NCBI RefSeq assembly: GCF_040869045.1 | Contig: NC_090319.1 | Location: forward strand, 359,369,739 to 359,433,738 | DNA length: 64,000 nucleotides | Direction of reading: 5' to 3' | From: Eurosta solidaginis | Taxonomy: Eukaryota; Arthropoda; Insecta; Diptera; Tephritidae | In this document: piece after piece, positions 30,828 through 42,123 of the stretch | How the letters are laid out: the number at the start of each line of letters is the position of its first letter | Numbering within the stretch: the first letter of the stretch is position 1 | Translations under genes and position numbers: made by a program | The notes under the pieces: model-generated | Databases searched by the model: none | What the model saw: only the letters and a program-made list of their open reading frames with translations | Told to the model about the DNA's origin: nothing

Positions 30828-31762
30828 TATTTGGTTCACACGACAGAATGTGTGTAAAGCGATGTATTATTTCAAACTGGCAGGCCGATCAGCAACAACA
30901 ATTTTTAAAAAATAATGATATTAATTTTTTTAATGTAGATGCAAATATAATGATACAAAAATGTTACGTTTGATTTATTACTAAGGTATATATATTCTTT
31001 TATGTCTCTTCTAGATACATTGACTAGCGCTTTAAACAGAAATTTGAACAAAAGTATTGTCATATTTGTTTTTACTTTGTGAGAATATTTAAACACAATA
31101 TTTAAACACAACAATATTTAGACATTTTCTCTTACTTTCTTGAGGTTTGTGGTGCACCGCACCATTAGTCCTTGACAGCTATCATAAACCAATGTAAATT
31201 TTATGACTGACAACAATAAAACTGGTAGATTATCCTTGTGGGATAACTAAAGGTGCGTGCAAGGTGCAAATTAAATTCCTATATGAAATTGTCAGTACAA
31301 CACAGCGGGATTTGGACGATTTAATATGCATACAGATCTTTACGTAACTGTTTGAAGTGATTCCATTTGAATAAATGTCAAATTGTAATATTTGTGAAAT
31401 TAATTGTGGTATTTTATAATAACAAGTGTTGATGACATTTTATTGTAGCTGTGACATAAATTGCTTTAAAGCAGAAACCAATTTGTGGTCAATGCATAAA
31501 ACAAAATATCAAATGAAAAATGGACTTCGCACACATGTATGTACGTATATTTTGAAGAACATTGATTAGTTAATTTTTATATGTATATAAGTGGCTCATG
31601 CCTAATTGAAAAATACATCACTCTAAACTGGAATGGATCACCATTTGATTTTGTGTTTGTATTATGTTTGGTGAAAAAATGTGATGTAGGTAGAATAAAT
31701 AGTTAAATGCAATTAATATTTCTAGTTTCGGTGAGATATCATATTTGTGTATCTTTGTTTAT
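30828..31762. other. No gene seen
   Basis: AT-rich, nothing recognisable. Confidence 0.4.
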
Positions 31763-32040
31763 ACTTTCAGTATATACTTATATTTAAGAATTCATGAGCT
31801 TAACACCGGCTTATAATAATTGAATTTTCAATTATTATGTTTTCTAAGATAAACTGAAAATAATGAAACATTTACTGGCATATTGCTATGGAACCATTTC
31901 GAAAATCGCCAACGTAATCATTATCAGGCAATTTTGTAATGTTATCAAAGGTTTCACCGGGATTCGAGCCGTGAATCACATGGTGAAACTGCAGTAGCCT
32001 TTAACCACTAGGCCATCCTGCTGGTATTTGTTTTCATGCT
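31763..32040 (-). repeat. tRNA-like repeat (candidate second SINE family), copy 1
   Basis: On the minus strand an A-box-like TGGCCTAGTGG (about 32020) and a B-box-like GGCTCGAATCC about 45 bases further have the spacing of a Pol III internal promoter. The D arm GCC-tagtggttaaa-GGC can form. The T-arm stem does not pair fully, so it is not a functional tRNA gene. About 230 bp of non-tRNA body follows. Copy 2 starts 448 bp downstream. Confidence 0.55.
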
Positions 32041-32214
32041 TAATTCAGTTTTTCTCATTTCTACACTAACAACACAATTGAGAAATTTTTGTCTCTATAT
32101 TAATTTGTGTGCCATGTAGATTTGTTTTTGTAAAGTTCTTCTTCGTTGCGAATGAGAAACTTTGTAAACTCAGGCTCAGTTGTACATATTTATGTATGTT
32201 TGTTTAATGGTGTG

Positions 32215-33005
32215 TTCAGTTTATACTTACATTTAAGAATTCAATAGCTTAACACCGGCTTATAATAATTGAATTTTCAATTATTATGTTTTCTAAGAGA
32301 AACTGAAAAGAATGAAACATTTACTGGCATATTGCTATGGAACCATTTCGAAAACCGCCAACGTAATCATCATCAGGCAATTTTGTAATGTTATCAAAGG
32401 TTTCACCGGGATTCGAACCGTGAATCACATGGTGAAACTGCAGTAGGTGGCGGCCACCGTGGTGTGATGGTAGCGTGCTCCGCCTATCACACCGTATGCC
32501 CTGGGTTCAACTCCCGGGCAAAGCAACATCAAAATTTTAGAAATAAGATTTTTCAATTAGAAGAAAATTTTTCTAAGCGGGGTCGCCCCTCGGCAGTGTC
32601 TGGCAAGCGCTCCGATTGTATTTCTGCCATGAAAAGCTCTCAGTGAAAACTCATCTGCCTTGCAGATGCCGTTCGGAGTCGGCATAAAACATGTAGGTCC
32701 CGTCCGGCCAATTTGTAGGGAAAAATCAAGAGGAGCATGACGCAAATTGGAAGAGAAGCTCGGCCTTAGATCTCTTCGGAGGTTATCGCGCCTTACATTT
32801 ATTTTTTATTTTTTAAGAGAAACTGAAAAGAATGAAACATTTACTGGCATATTGCTATGGAACCATTTCGAAAACCGCCAACGTAATCATCATCAGGCAA
32901 TTTTGTAATGTTATCAAAGGTTTCACCGGGATTCGAACCGTGAATCACATGGTGAAACTGCAGTAGCCTTTAACCACTAGGCCATGCTGCTGGTATTTGT
33001 TTTCA
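32215..33005 (-). repeat. tRNA-like repeat, copy 2, split by a SINE and a 153-bp direct duplication
   Basis: Same body and head as copy 1 with a perfect B box (GGTTCGAATCC). The unit is interrupted at 32447-32813 by a plus-strand SINE. 153 bp are present identically on both sides of it (32294-32446 and 32814-32966). Confidence 0.65.
32447..32813 (+). mobile_element. tRNA-derived SINE between 153-bp direct repeats
   Basis: Full-length copy nearly identical to 42808-43168 over its whole body, with the tail ending TTTATTTTTTATTTT. The flanking identical segments are far longer than the 13-17-bp duplications seen for other SINE and LINE insertions here. Confidence 0.88.
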
Positions 33006-33359
33006 TGATGATATCATATTGTTTTAAAATTTCCATGCAAAATAGTTACAAATTTGAGTATACACTCACAAAACAAAAATTCCAAAAATTTCTGAAAACG
33101 AAGAAAAAATGAGATGGATTTTGTGCTACAGAAACGATTCCTTTAATCTTCACCTTTTTTCCAGAAACCATAAAAGGTTGTTCAACACCCATAAAATGTA
33201 CTTCATAATAATCATTTCCAAGTCAGAAGCATTTCAATTTTTTTTTTTTATTTTAATTCAGAAGCTATAAATTAGCCTTCAGAATAATCAGATTTAATTC
33301 AAAAGTAGTACAATATACTTCAGAGTAGGCAAGCGTACTTCAAAGAGAGTGTATTCATT
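33006..33359. other. No gene seen
   Basis: AT-rich spacer. Confidence 0.4.
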
Positions 33360-33510
33360 CTAAGATTTTCTACCTAGTTGTTGCCACCGAGGATATTTTC
33401 TCAAGGTTGTCACGTATTTGAAATTTCTGTATTTGAATATGGGTATAAAACGCAAAATATTTCACTTCGCATTCTATTAGAGATATTTATAAGTATGGTT
33501 ATCACTTGGG
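33360..33510 (+). repeat. Diverged copy of the 120-bp GGTTGCCACC repeat
   Basis: GTTGTTGCCACCGAGGATAT, GGGTATAAAACGCAAAATAT, TTTCACTTCGCATT and GGGGTTGCC line up in order with the unit at 53990-54170. Confidence 0.6.
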
Positions 33511-35016
33511 GTTGCCCTCTGATCTAATTATATATGTATGTTATTCTGTATATGCACTTTACACGATGCCTTTTAAGTATTGTTTGCTCGTGGGAAAATT
33601 GAGAACTCAGGGGGTTTGGTTGAGGATTAGAACGCCGTCGATAATTTAGTTTTCATATGTTTTCATGGATGGTATGCCATATGCGGCTTTTTCTAGATTT
33701 AAGCGATCAACTACTTTAAAGTACTGCATTCAGAGGTAAATCAAAAACATTCACGGAACAGGGTGTGGAACGAAATATAGACGAAAAGCTCAATCGCCCA
33801 GGTACTTACTTCACTAAGCCTCTGCCTGAAATTGGCATAAGAATTTGTTATTTTTGCAACTTTTTCATCAAGATTACTTGATTGAATATTTTCCACAATA
33901 TTTATATGTAGGGATGCCCCATCATAACGGGTGGGATAATCGTACACAATATTTCATCTTTGTTGAAACATTCTGATAAGACCAGCTAGAGATTTCTGGT
34001 TCTACTTCCATTCAGTTGTAATTTAAACAGAAGTGAGTTTGATTTTTTTTAAATAAAATAGAAAGTAATGAAAATCTACTCACAAACCACATATACATAC
34101 ATACATATGTATGAGTTTTTTAAAACAGAGAAAACATTGGTAGAATCAATTTAACTTCCGACCAAATCCATGAAAAACTCTTTCCGCCAGCCAAGGAGAA
34201 AAGCATTCATCACACTAAGTGCTTAGCAAAGAAAGGGCAATCAAGCACATGCATATGTACGTATTTAATAAATAGGATATTTGATAAAAAAAAATTGCTG
34301 AATTTTGAAAAATTATGAATGCACTTCTAAGTAGCTTGTGAGGAAGGCAAAAGAAGTATGTACACACTTTCATAAATACTTAAATCTTTTATTTATTTTT
34401 AAAATTAACATAACGGCATAGCTCCGATCAAAGCCAGTGTACGCTAATTTTTTGAATGTTAACAATATCCGTGCGAAAAATTGGATTAGTCTAAGCTAAG
34501 TCCGCGATCAATAGCAAATGAACTTAAATTTTAGCCAGTTTAGATCTCTTTATATGGGCCGGAGCTATCCCTTTTGTTTAAGCATGTTCTATGAAGAGAC
34601 CTATTGTACTTGTTTATAACTAAACGTTTAGTGCCTCCTTGCCTCTTTTTACTTTTCTCTAGTTCCTTTTGATCTACTCCATCCTTTGTTCCAAGTCCAA
34701 GTCCCAGTCTCAGTCCCAGTCCCAGTATTAGTTCCTGTCCCAGTTCCAGTCCCAGTGCTAATTAAAAGGTAAGCGGTGAGCAACCCTTACTATTAAGGTG
34801 TATGGAAAAAAGAAATTCACCGGTTATCGGATCTATTCAATATACTCACAAAGTTGCATGAGAATCGGTCGAGTCGTATCGCAGGAGTTCAACCACAAAC
34901 ACTGTGACACGAACATTTTATACATATATAAAATTGTCCTTTGTAAATGTCCCACTACGAGCGGTATCTGAATTAGATGTTTTGACGAAAATTAGCTTAA
35001 AGAAAATAGACTAAAA
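33511..35016. other. No gene; one microsatellite inside
   Basis: No recognisable coding region (the 68-codon minus frame at 33741-33947 has no known motif). A short block near 34830-34920 (GAATCGGTCGAGTCGT, GGAGTTCAA) has the look of a dispersed fly repeat, but I cannot define its limits. Confidence 0.4.
34691..34757 (+). repeat. Hexanucleotide microsatellite, CCCAGT type
   Basis: About eleven imperfect CCAGTC/CCCAGT units in a row. Confidence 0.85.
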
Positions 35017-36627
35017 ACTCAGTTGAGAGCTATGGAGACAAAATAAGGGAAAATCACCATGTAGGAAAATGAACCCGGAGTAACCCTGGCATGTGTTTGT
35101 ATGACATGTGTATCAAATGGAAGGTATTAAAGGGTATTTTAAGAGGGAGTGGGCCATAGCTCTATAGGTGGACGCCATTTAGGGATTTAGCCATAAAGGT
35201 GGACCGGGGCTGACTCTAGAATTTGTTTGTAAGATATGGGTATCAAATGAAAGGTGTTAATGAGTATTTTAAAGGGGCGTGGGCTTAGTTCTATAGGTGA
35301 ACACCTTTTCGAGATATCACCATAAAGGTGGACCAGGGGTGACTCTAGAATTTGTTTGTACGATATGGGTATCAAATGAAAGGTGTTAATGAGTATTTTA
35401 TTTTGATTTCGCCCTGCAGAACTTTTTCATTTTCTTCTACTTAATATGGTAGGTGTCACACCCATTTTACAAAGTTTTTTCTAAAGTTATATTTTGCGTC
35501 AATAAACCAATCAAATTACCATATTTCATCCCTATTTTCGTATTTGATATAGTATTTTGGCATTTTTTTCATTTTTCGATATCGAAAAAGTGGGCGTGGT
35601 CATAGTCGGATTTCGGCTATTTTTTATACCAATACAAAGTGAGTTCAGATAAGTATGTGAACTGAGCTTAGTTAAGATATATCAATTTTTGCTCAAGTTA
35701 TCGTGTTAACGGCCGAGCGGAAGGACAGACGGACGACTGTGTATAAAAAATGGGCGTGGCTTCAATCGATTTCGCCCTTTTTCTCAGAAAACAATTATAG
35801 TCCTAGAATCAAAGCCCCTGCCAAATTTCACAAGGATTGGTAAATTTTTGTTCGAATTATGGTATTATAAGTATCCTAAACAAATTGAATGAAAGAGGGC
35901 GTAGCCACGCCCGTTTTGAAATTTTCTTTTATTTTTGTATTTTGTTGCACCATATCATTACTGGAGTTGAATGTTGACATAATTTACTTATATACTGTAA
36001 AGATATTAAATTTTTTGTTAAAATTTGACCTTAAAAAAAATTTTTTAAGTGGTCGTGGTCGTTCTCCGATTTTGCTAATTTTTATTAAGCATACATATAG
36101 TAATAGGAGTAACGTTCCTGCCAAATTTCATTATGATATCTTCAACGACTGCCAAATTACAGCTTGCAAAACTTTTAAATTACCTTCTTTTAAAAGTGGG
36201 CGGTGCCACTCCCATTGTCCAAAATTTGAAAAATTTTCTATTCTGCGTCATAAGTTCAACTCACCTACCAAGTTCCATCGCTTTATCCGTCTTTGGTAAT
36301 GATTTATCGCACTTTTTCCGTTTTTCGAAATTTTCGATATCGAAAAAGTGGGCGTGGTTATAGTCCGATATCGTTCATTTTAAATAGCGATCTGAGATGA
36401 GTGCCCAGGAACATACATACCAAATTTCACCAAGATACCTAAGGCTTTACTAAGACTTTAGTTATCGTGTTAACGGGCGGTCGGACATGGCTCAATCAAG
36501 TTTTTTTCGATACTGATGATTTTGATATATGGAAGTCTATATCTATCTCGATTCCTTTATACCTGTACAACCAACCGTTATCCAATCAAAGTTAATATAC
36601 TCTGTGAGCTCTGCTTAACTGAGTATA
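35017..36627 (-). mobile_element. Helentron/DINE-1-like element, family 1, copy B (hairpin end missing)
   Basis: Starts at ACTCAGTTGAGAGCTATGG without the ACAAGTAAGG hairpin end and finishes AACTGAGTATA. It contains only about two 130-bp units and the same unique 1.2-kb part as copy A. It is shorter than A, C and D mainly through fewer minisatellite units. Confidence 0.65.
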
Positions 36628-37025
36628 ATAAATGATAATTTAATATGTTACCTAAATGTATCGCAAAATAAGCTGTTTAGCGGCCCAGGTAGCGAATAAC
36701 CCCTGTTTATGCCATAAAACTCGGAAAACCCGCTGGATGTTTAATTGCCACAATCAGCCAAAGATATTATTAATTCCTTTTGGGACCCTTTTTCAGAAAC
36801 GGTATCTGGGATAATGTTAGACGTGTTATACCTTCAATCACGAATTTTAAAATAATCGTTGAGTCTTTGCAGTTTCTGCGATGGTAACTGTACGCAGTAA
36901 CCATTTACTCTAGGTCTACATAGAAGACTGCTCTTAACGTTGCAGTCTGGTCATGTGGGTCTTGATAATGCATGAACCAATGACCCTACCGCTGCTTATT
37001 CCTTCATTTCTTTCATTATGTCAGC
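36628..37025. other. No recognised gene; possible left part of unit X
   Basis: Contiguous with unit X once the SINE at 37040 is removed. I cannot tell where the X-containing element begins. No motif seen. Confidence 0.35.
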
Positions 37026-37039
37026 TTATTAGTCTTGAC

Positions 37040-37405
37040 TACGGGGGCCACCGTGGGGTGGTGGTAGCGTGCTCCGCCTACCACACCGTATGCCCTGGCT
37101 TCACGCCCCGGGCAAAGCAATATCAAAATTTTAGAAATAAGGTTTTTCAATTAGAAGAAAATTTTTCAAAGCGGGGTCGCCCTCGGCAGTGTTTGGCAAA
37201 CGCTCCGTGTGTATTTCTGCCACGAAAAGCTCTTAGTGAAAACTCATCTGCCTTGCAGATGCCGTTAGGAGTCTGCATAAAACATGTAGATCCCGTCCGG
37301 CAAATTTGTAGCGAAAACCAAAAGGAGCACGACGCAAATTGGAAGAGAAGCTCGGCCTTAGATCTCTTCAGAGGTTATCGCGCCTTACATTTATTTATTT
37401 ATTTT
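37040..37405 (+). mobile_element. tRNA-derived SINE inserted into unit X
   Basis: Complete SINE with target duplication TTATTAGTCTTGAC at 37026-37039 and a one-base variant at 37406-37419. The unmutated form is present at the corresponding position of the other block (11360-11373). That block must therefore descend from a copy already carrying this SINE. Confidence 0.85.
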
Positions 37406-37419
37406 TTATTATTCTTGAC

Positions 37420-38106
37420 GTTTCCTCAAATTGTCCTATTATCTGGAATCCTGATAATGGATATAACCGGAGTAAGCGCAGACATCGATTTAAATTTGTA
37501 TGGCCCTATTGATTTTGATACTGCTTTTCTCTCAATCATTCCTACTTGGAAAAACAGTAGGTGATCTCAAAATGCAGTTTGCTAAGCGAATGCTTGATGG
37601 AACTAATTGTGTTCGCCGGAAGTGGGATAAGAATATTCGTGTTCTCCCGCTGACTATATACTCAAATTCGCTGAGTATCATATACGACTGACTCTTATTT
37701 CTACAAAGAAGTAGTGCATTTCCTTACTTTCTTCAGTAGCGAGGTGTACCGGTGTCATTCCTTTTTTTCAGGCATCTCCAAACTACTATTTCTAGGCCTG
37801 AAATTAAGATATTTCTTAAAGCAATGTGATGACAATCACAATTCTTGTTTCTGCTGCATTCAGCTGGAAACCTCATCAGCCTTACTAAACGAGTCCACAC
37901 TGTCAAACAGCAATCACGCTATCTGCGAAGGTGAAAAACTAGCATATGCAAGTTAATAAGGCCGCCATACAAAGCCTGTCTCTGTTCTGGTCATGATTTT
38001 GCTCGTAGGTGAGCTATCTATTTATCCTTATATATCTTCCAGGTATATTGAGACCTTTTAATATGCGTTTTAGTGCGTTGAGCATGTAATCCTACCATGT
38101 ACATAT
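37420..38106 (+). repeat. Unit X, second copy
   Basis: Nearly identical to 11374-12059. A frame of 63 codons (37500-37691) includes LLGKTVGDLKMQFAKRML and RRKWDKNIRVLPL, which look protein-like but unassigned. A second frame at 37714-37956 is conserved in both copies. Possibly a decayed transposon coding region. Confidence 0.6.
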
Positions 38107-38634
38107 TATAACGAATATTAGCAACACTAAGGGGTACTGCCATCTCTAAGCCGATGCTAAGCAGTGACGTGTATTCACATCAATAATTCAATCATTATGT
38201 CTACACATATGTACGTACACGCAGCGGAGAAGCAACGTACAAACACACGCGCATGAGCTGTGAGAGAAGCTATAAAAATTGTGCATCTGTAGTTATAGCT
38301 GAGAAACTTATAGCAGGTAACCAACTAGTAGATTCTAGAACAGGGCCGCCTAGAAATATCAACGAGGAAACCAAATACTATAAAAGGCAGCAACAGTAGA
38401 GGCGCGACAATCAGTTGGATTTAAGACGCTATCTAGCGAGCAATAGCAGTATATTTTTGGAATATCAGTTTCATTTGAGCAAGCTATTGGTTGTGAAGTA
38501 TCAGTGTTATTGTGACGTACTTTAATAAAGACCATTTTGCATTATTAAATATTGGAGTTATTTATTCCACAGTTTAGCGATACGAACGTTAGTAGAAGGT
38601 TGCGAATAAGAGGATTTGCAGTAAATTCGTTACA
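38107..38634 (+). repeat. LTR of the second family
   Basis: TATAACGAAT to ATTCGTTACA, 528 bp, with a TATAAAAG box and CTTTAATAAAG. It has ATAT immediately on both sides (38103-38106, 38635-38638). No partner LTR is seen, so it is a solo LTR or the 3' end of an element whose left part is lost. Confidence 0.82.
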
Positions 38635-38638
38635 ATAT

Positions 38639-38762
38639 AATTAAAGGCGATTTTAAGTTCCAGAATTTGCTGACAAGAGGTATCAATTTTTTTGATAGAG
38701 TCCGCAACTTGGTGCATGGTATCTATTGTAGAGTGCACTCTCCGGAAGCCATGTTTTCGTCA
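38639..38762 (-). pseudogene. Non-LTR reverse transcriptase fragment beside the LTR
   Basis: The minus strand reads KHGFRRVHSTIDTMHQVADS, then ILELKIAFNY. This is the HGFRxGRST box and the LDLxxAFN box of Jockey/R1/LOA-type reverse transcriptases. The frame stops exactly at the LTR target duplication and does not continue on the other side. Confidence 0.7.
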
Positions 38763-39235
38763 ATCAATCCTTTCCTTCTAAACACTCATCTGACAACCAA
38801 TTTCTTTAGTGAGCGCAATATTTATTACTGATACAAAATGAAAATGAACTTCAAATGCAAACATCCAGCATTTGACAAAATCTTACGCTATTCAGTACGC
38901 AAAAGGCCAAAGGTGGCCATAAGCCGTTACCATTGATTCTGTATACATTATTGCAATTACTTTTTTTTGCGTTTGTGTTTGTGCATTTCCGGTTCGACTA
39001 AAGTGTAAAAGATAACCGTTTACACATCCGTTAGCATTGTGCCACACACGATTGTTTGCTTGTTAGCACAACGGAAATCCGGTATTAGACAATTTGTGGA
39101 ATAAAAAAGCTGCCCTTTTTTTTTATTTTTGATTTTATTTTCCTTTTGTTTCGCTTATGTGTAGTGTTTGCCCTGCTGCTAATGAAGCTCAATACACAAT
39201 TTTGTATTTTAGTTTAATTTGCAATATTTATTAAA
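38763..39235. other. No gene seen
   Basis: Nothing recognisable. Confidence 0.4.
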
Positions 39236-39475
39236 GTTGGATAGGATAGGATAGGTTAGGTGGTAGCTGCCCTGATAAGGATAGCTCACTTGGAGAACAC
39301 GAATGTCCGTTGTGATACCACATACACCAAAAATAACGGTGACTTAGATCTAGCTACTTAGAGAATCGTTGGGTAGCAACGATAAAGCTCCGAATGATAC
39401 CGATCTCAACTTTGGATATATCCTCGGGAGATCCAAGTGAGTCGCGACCGACTATACTTCACAGGATCATTAAAG
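39236..39475 (-). repeat. Probable retroposon 3' UTR with CCTAT-type tail
   Basis: In reverse complement it ends AGCTACCACCTAACCTATCC and then two more CTATC units, like a short-repeat LINE tail. It is preceded by a GTGGTATCACAACGGACATT block I associate with dispersed tephritid repeats. No coding part is attached. Confidence 0.35.
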
Positions 39476-40344
39476 TTGGATATGATACCGAGATTTGGAA
39501 ACAACTTGACGGCGGAGAGATATTTTCGGAATCCAAGCATTTAAAATTGTTAAGACATGGCTATCCTTTAGAAAAATGTACTTTGTTCTGTTTTTAGCAA
39601 TACCGTATTGAATTATAAATATGTAAGTTAATAAATTTGTTTTCCCAATGGCAATGCTGATAACAACAGCAATTAAAAAGGAATTAAATTGATTGTCTGA
39701 TAATGTTTGTATGCCAAAGTTTCAAGGAAATCTATTAAACATTTCAAATCCTTAATGCTATTCCCACAAGCACAATAAAATTCATTTATTACATGCACAC
39801 GACAACAATTTTATTTTATTTCACTGTTTCGAGTGAGTAAGCTTGGCTAACTGTGCAATTAACGAATCGCCAAAGCTTATCAGCGCTGCCTGCCACGTGC
39901 AGCAGTTAAAAGTTTGAAATAAATAAAACTAAAACAAAAACAATAATAACAATGAAAATATCTTAAGCAGGAAAATTCGTTGATCTGATAATGGAAAACA
40001 TGCTATTGCCTCGAGGTTTGGTAAGATTTTCAAGTTGTTGTTGTAGATATGCCGTCAGGCCAATTGGAAAACTCGTACGAGCAACTGCTAAACAGACGGC
40101 TGATATGGAATTGCAGTTAAATAAGCTGTAAGGCTAGAAGGAAGGAATAAACGCAATTATGGTGTGAATAAATACGAAAGAATTGAATTACTTTGGCGAA
40201 AATACTGAAACTTGAATTGAAGTGTGTTTGTTTATAAATAAACCCAGCAAAAACTGGCATAAGTGGTTGCAAGCCATAAGGAATACTGACTACTACACTC
40301 CTGATAGGCAATTCTCATAATAAGGTTTATATTGCATATCATAC
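39476..40344. other. No gene seen
   Basis: A 67-codon plus frame (39394-39597) overlaps the left part without known motif; otherwise AT-rich. Confidence 0.4.
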
Positions 40345-40934
40345 TAGAGCTTACGATTTCTCGAACATGTTCGAGACGAGATTTCTCGGAAGTCTCGCCT
40401 TCTCGCGAGATTCTCGAATCTCGAATTACTCGTAAGGCTCGCGAGATTCTCCAATATCGAAATATGCGTACGGCTCGCGAGCTTCTCGACATTCAACTTA
40501 ATCGATTGAGTAGCTGTTTTATATAGAGCTTACGATTTCTTCTGGAGCACAAACCAAAATTCTCGCAAAACCACAAGTAAAAAACCCGAAATGTAGAGAA
40601 TATTGCCAATGCAGCGACTGAATTGAAAGTTGAGAAGATCGCGAGTATTACGAGTAATTCCAGATTCGAGAATTTCGCTAGAAGACGTGTTTTTGATATC
40701 TCGTTAAAAGTAAAATATTGCGAATAAAATTATACGTATAAAAAATATGTTTTGAGTTAAATGGCATTGAAGCAATACAATCAACAAAAAAGTCACAAGT
40801 AAAAAAACCAAGTGTATAAATACTGTCCATACAGCGATTAAGTAAGAATGTCGAAAAGCTCGCGAGATTTACGAGTACTTCGAGAAACGAGAATCTCGCG
40901 AGAAGTCGAGTTCGAGAAGAAATCGTAAGCTCTA
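40345..40934. mobile_element. hAT-like MITE rich in TCTCGCGAGA palindromes
   Basis: Terminal inverted repeats TAGAGCTTACGATTTCT and the reverse complement at 40918-40934. The flanking octamers TATCATAC and CATCACAC agree at 6 of 8 positions, compatible with a decayed 8-bp hAT-type target duplication. Subterminal regions hold many copies of TCTCGCGAGA and CTCGAGA-like words, possible transposase-binding sites. An internal TAGAGCTTACGATTTCTTCT at 40526 suggests a composite origin. No coding sequence. Confidence 0.6.
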
Positions 40935-41074
40935 CATCACACGTCTTATAATAACGAGAAAACTGTGACGTTCATATTTCTAACGACATACTTCAAAATT
41001 TACTTGCCGTATACGAAAATGTAGGTGCGTTTTATTCCATTTTCCGCAAGGTCTAAAAATATTTGTATTTATTA

Positions 41075-42123
41075 GGCCCTGTTTTTCAGTACAAGTTTAA
41101 CTCAGCTTGTCAGTTAAACTACGCTAAATGAGGTTGGGGTTACACTGAAATGACAGTCCTCGGTCGGGAAAAATCCCGAGTCGCTCCGGTACATAGAACC
41201 GACTGCCTTGGGAAGCGTATTCACCTAAACTTGTTCTGCAGTTTTTCAGTCTAGTTTAACTGAAGTTTAAGCTGAGCTTGAGCGACCGATATGGCAGAGT
41301 TAAACTCTAGTTAACCTATCGGTGATTTGCGTTCGTTCGAAATGGCGTCGTATATACCCAAAAAGCATTTGGGTTTGAGAACCATTAGAACTCGTATTTG
41401 AGGGAATTTTGTATAAAGCGAAAAATGCTATTACTTAAATTGAAAAGATGATAGTTCCCAACTCGTGGTTCTTTGACTGGACTCAAGTGTAAAATTCCAA
41501 TACTACAGTATTTTCACGAAAATAAAGTAAAATATATATAATTTATTTTTGATAAATTAGGCTTCATTACTGCTATCAATCAGGTGTTATTTTTAACAAT
41601 AAATAGCTGTTGGTTTTGGTAGTGCCACCTTGGAGATGTTTTTCAACTTCAATTGGAGAAACGCGTTGAATATTCATTTGAGAACTGTATATTTCTCAAA
41701 ATCTCTCAAAGGTTGTATAGTAATTTGAAAATGCTAACGACGTTGGAAATCAACACGAGAACTATGTATAAATTTTACAAAATGTCTCAAAGGTGAATTG
41801 TGATTGGAGAATGAAGTTGGGTATCAACGTGAGAACTATCTGGTTTAAGAATAACTAGATAATGATGTTGGATATCACCTTCGGAACTAGGTATATATTT
41901 CGCTGGAGAAATGTTTGTTGGGTAAGCAAAATCCAGCTGTTGCCGTATGTACAAATTATCTAGATAATAAAAAAAATGTTGTCGCACAAAAAAGCATACC
42001 CCAAAGGTGGCCTTAAACTGTGACTGAAAAACTGCTCAGTAGTTTAACTGGAGTTTAAATTTGACTGTAGTTTAAGAAAACTTGTTCTCAGCTTAGCTTA
42101 GCCAACTACTCAAAAACCGGGCC
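41075..42123. mobile_element. Harbinger-like MITE with TTA target duplication
   Basis: The left end GGCCCTGTTTTTCAGTACAA and the right end, read in reverse complement, GGCCCGGTTTTTGAGTAGTT form imperfect inverted repeats. TTA lies directly outside both (41072-41074, 42124-42126), the target of PIF/Harbinger transposases. Inner AGTTTAACT and its partner recur on both arms. The internal sequence appears non-coding. A foreign block sits at about 41131-41233. Confidence 0.6.
41131..41233 (+). repeat. Short dispersed repeat inside the Harbinger-like MITE
   Basis: GGGGTTACACTGAAATGACA, CCGGTACATAGAACCGACTG and CTTGGGAAGC are matched at 43383-43450 (GGGGTTACACTGAAATGAGA, GAACCGGTTGC), directly upstream of a Jockey-type fragment. 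Confidence 0.55.

Noticed and set aside
31985..32035. A functional tRNA gene on the minus strand
   Set aside because: A and B boxes are good but the T-arm and acceptor stems do not pair, and the sequence continues into a repeated non-tRNA body.
32464..32646. 60-codon frames inside SINE copies (also 42824-43006, and 36953-37564 on the plus strand)
   Set aside because: They are translations of the tRNA-like head and body of the SINE and recur wherever the SINE does. No protein family and no selection evidence.
37040..38634. A complete LTR element with two LTRs at the 37-38 kb locus
   Set aside because: Only one LTR is present; no primer site, purine tract or left LTR could be found between 36.6 and 38.1 kb.
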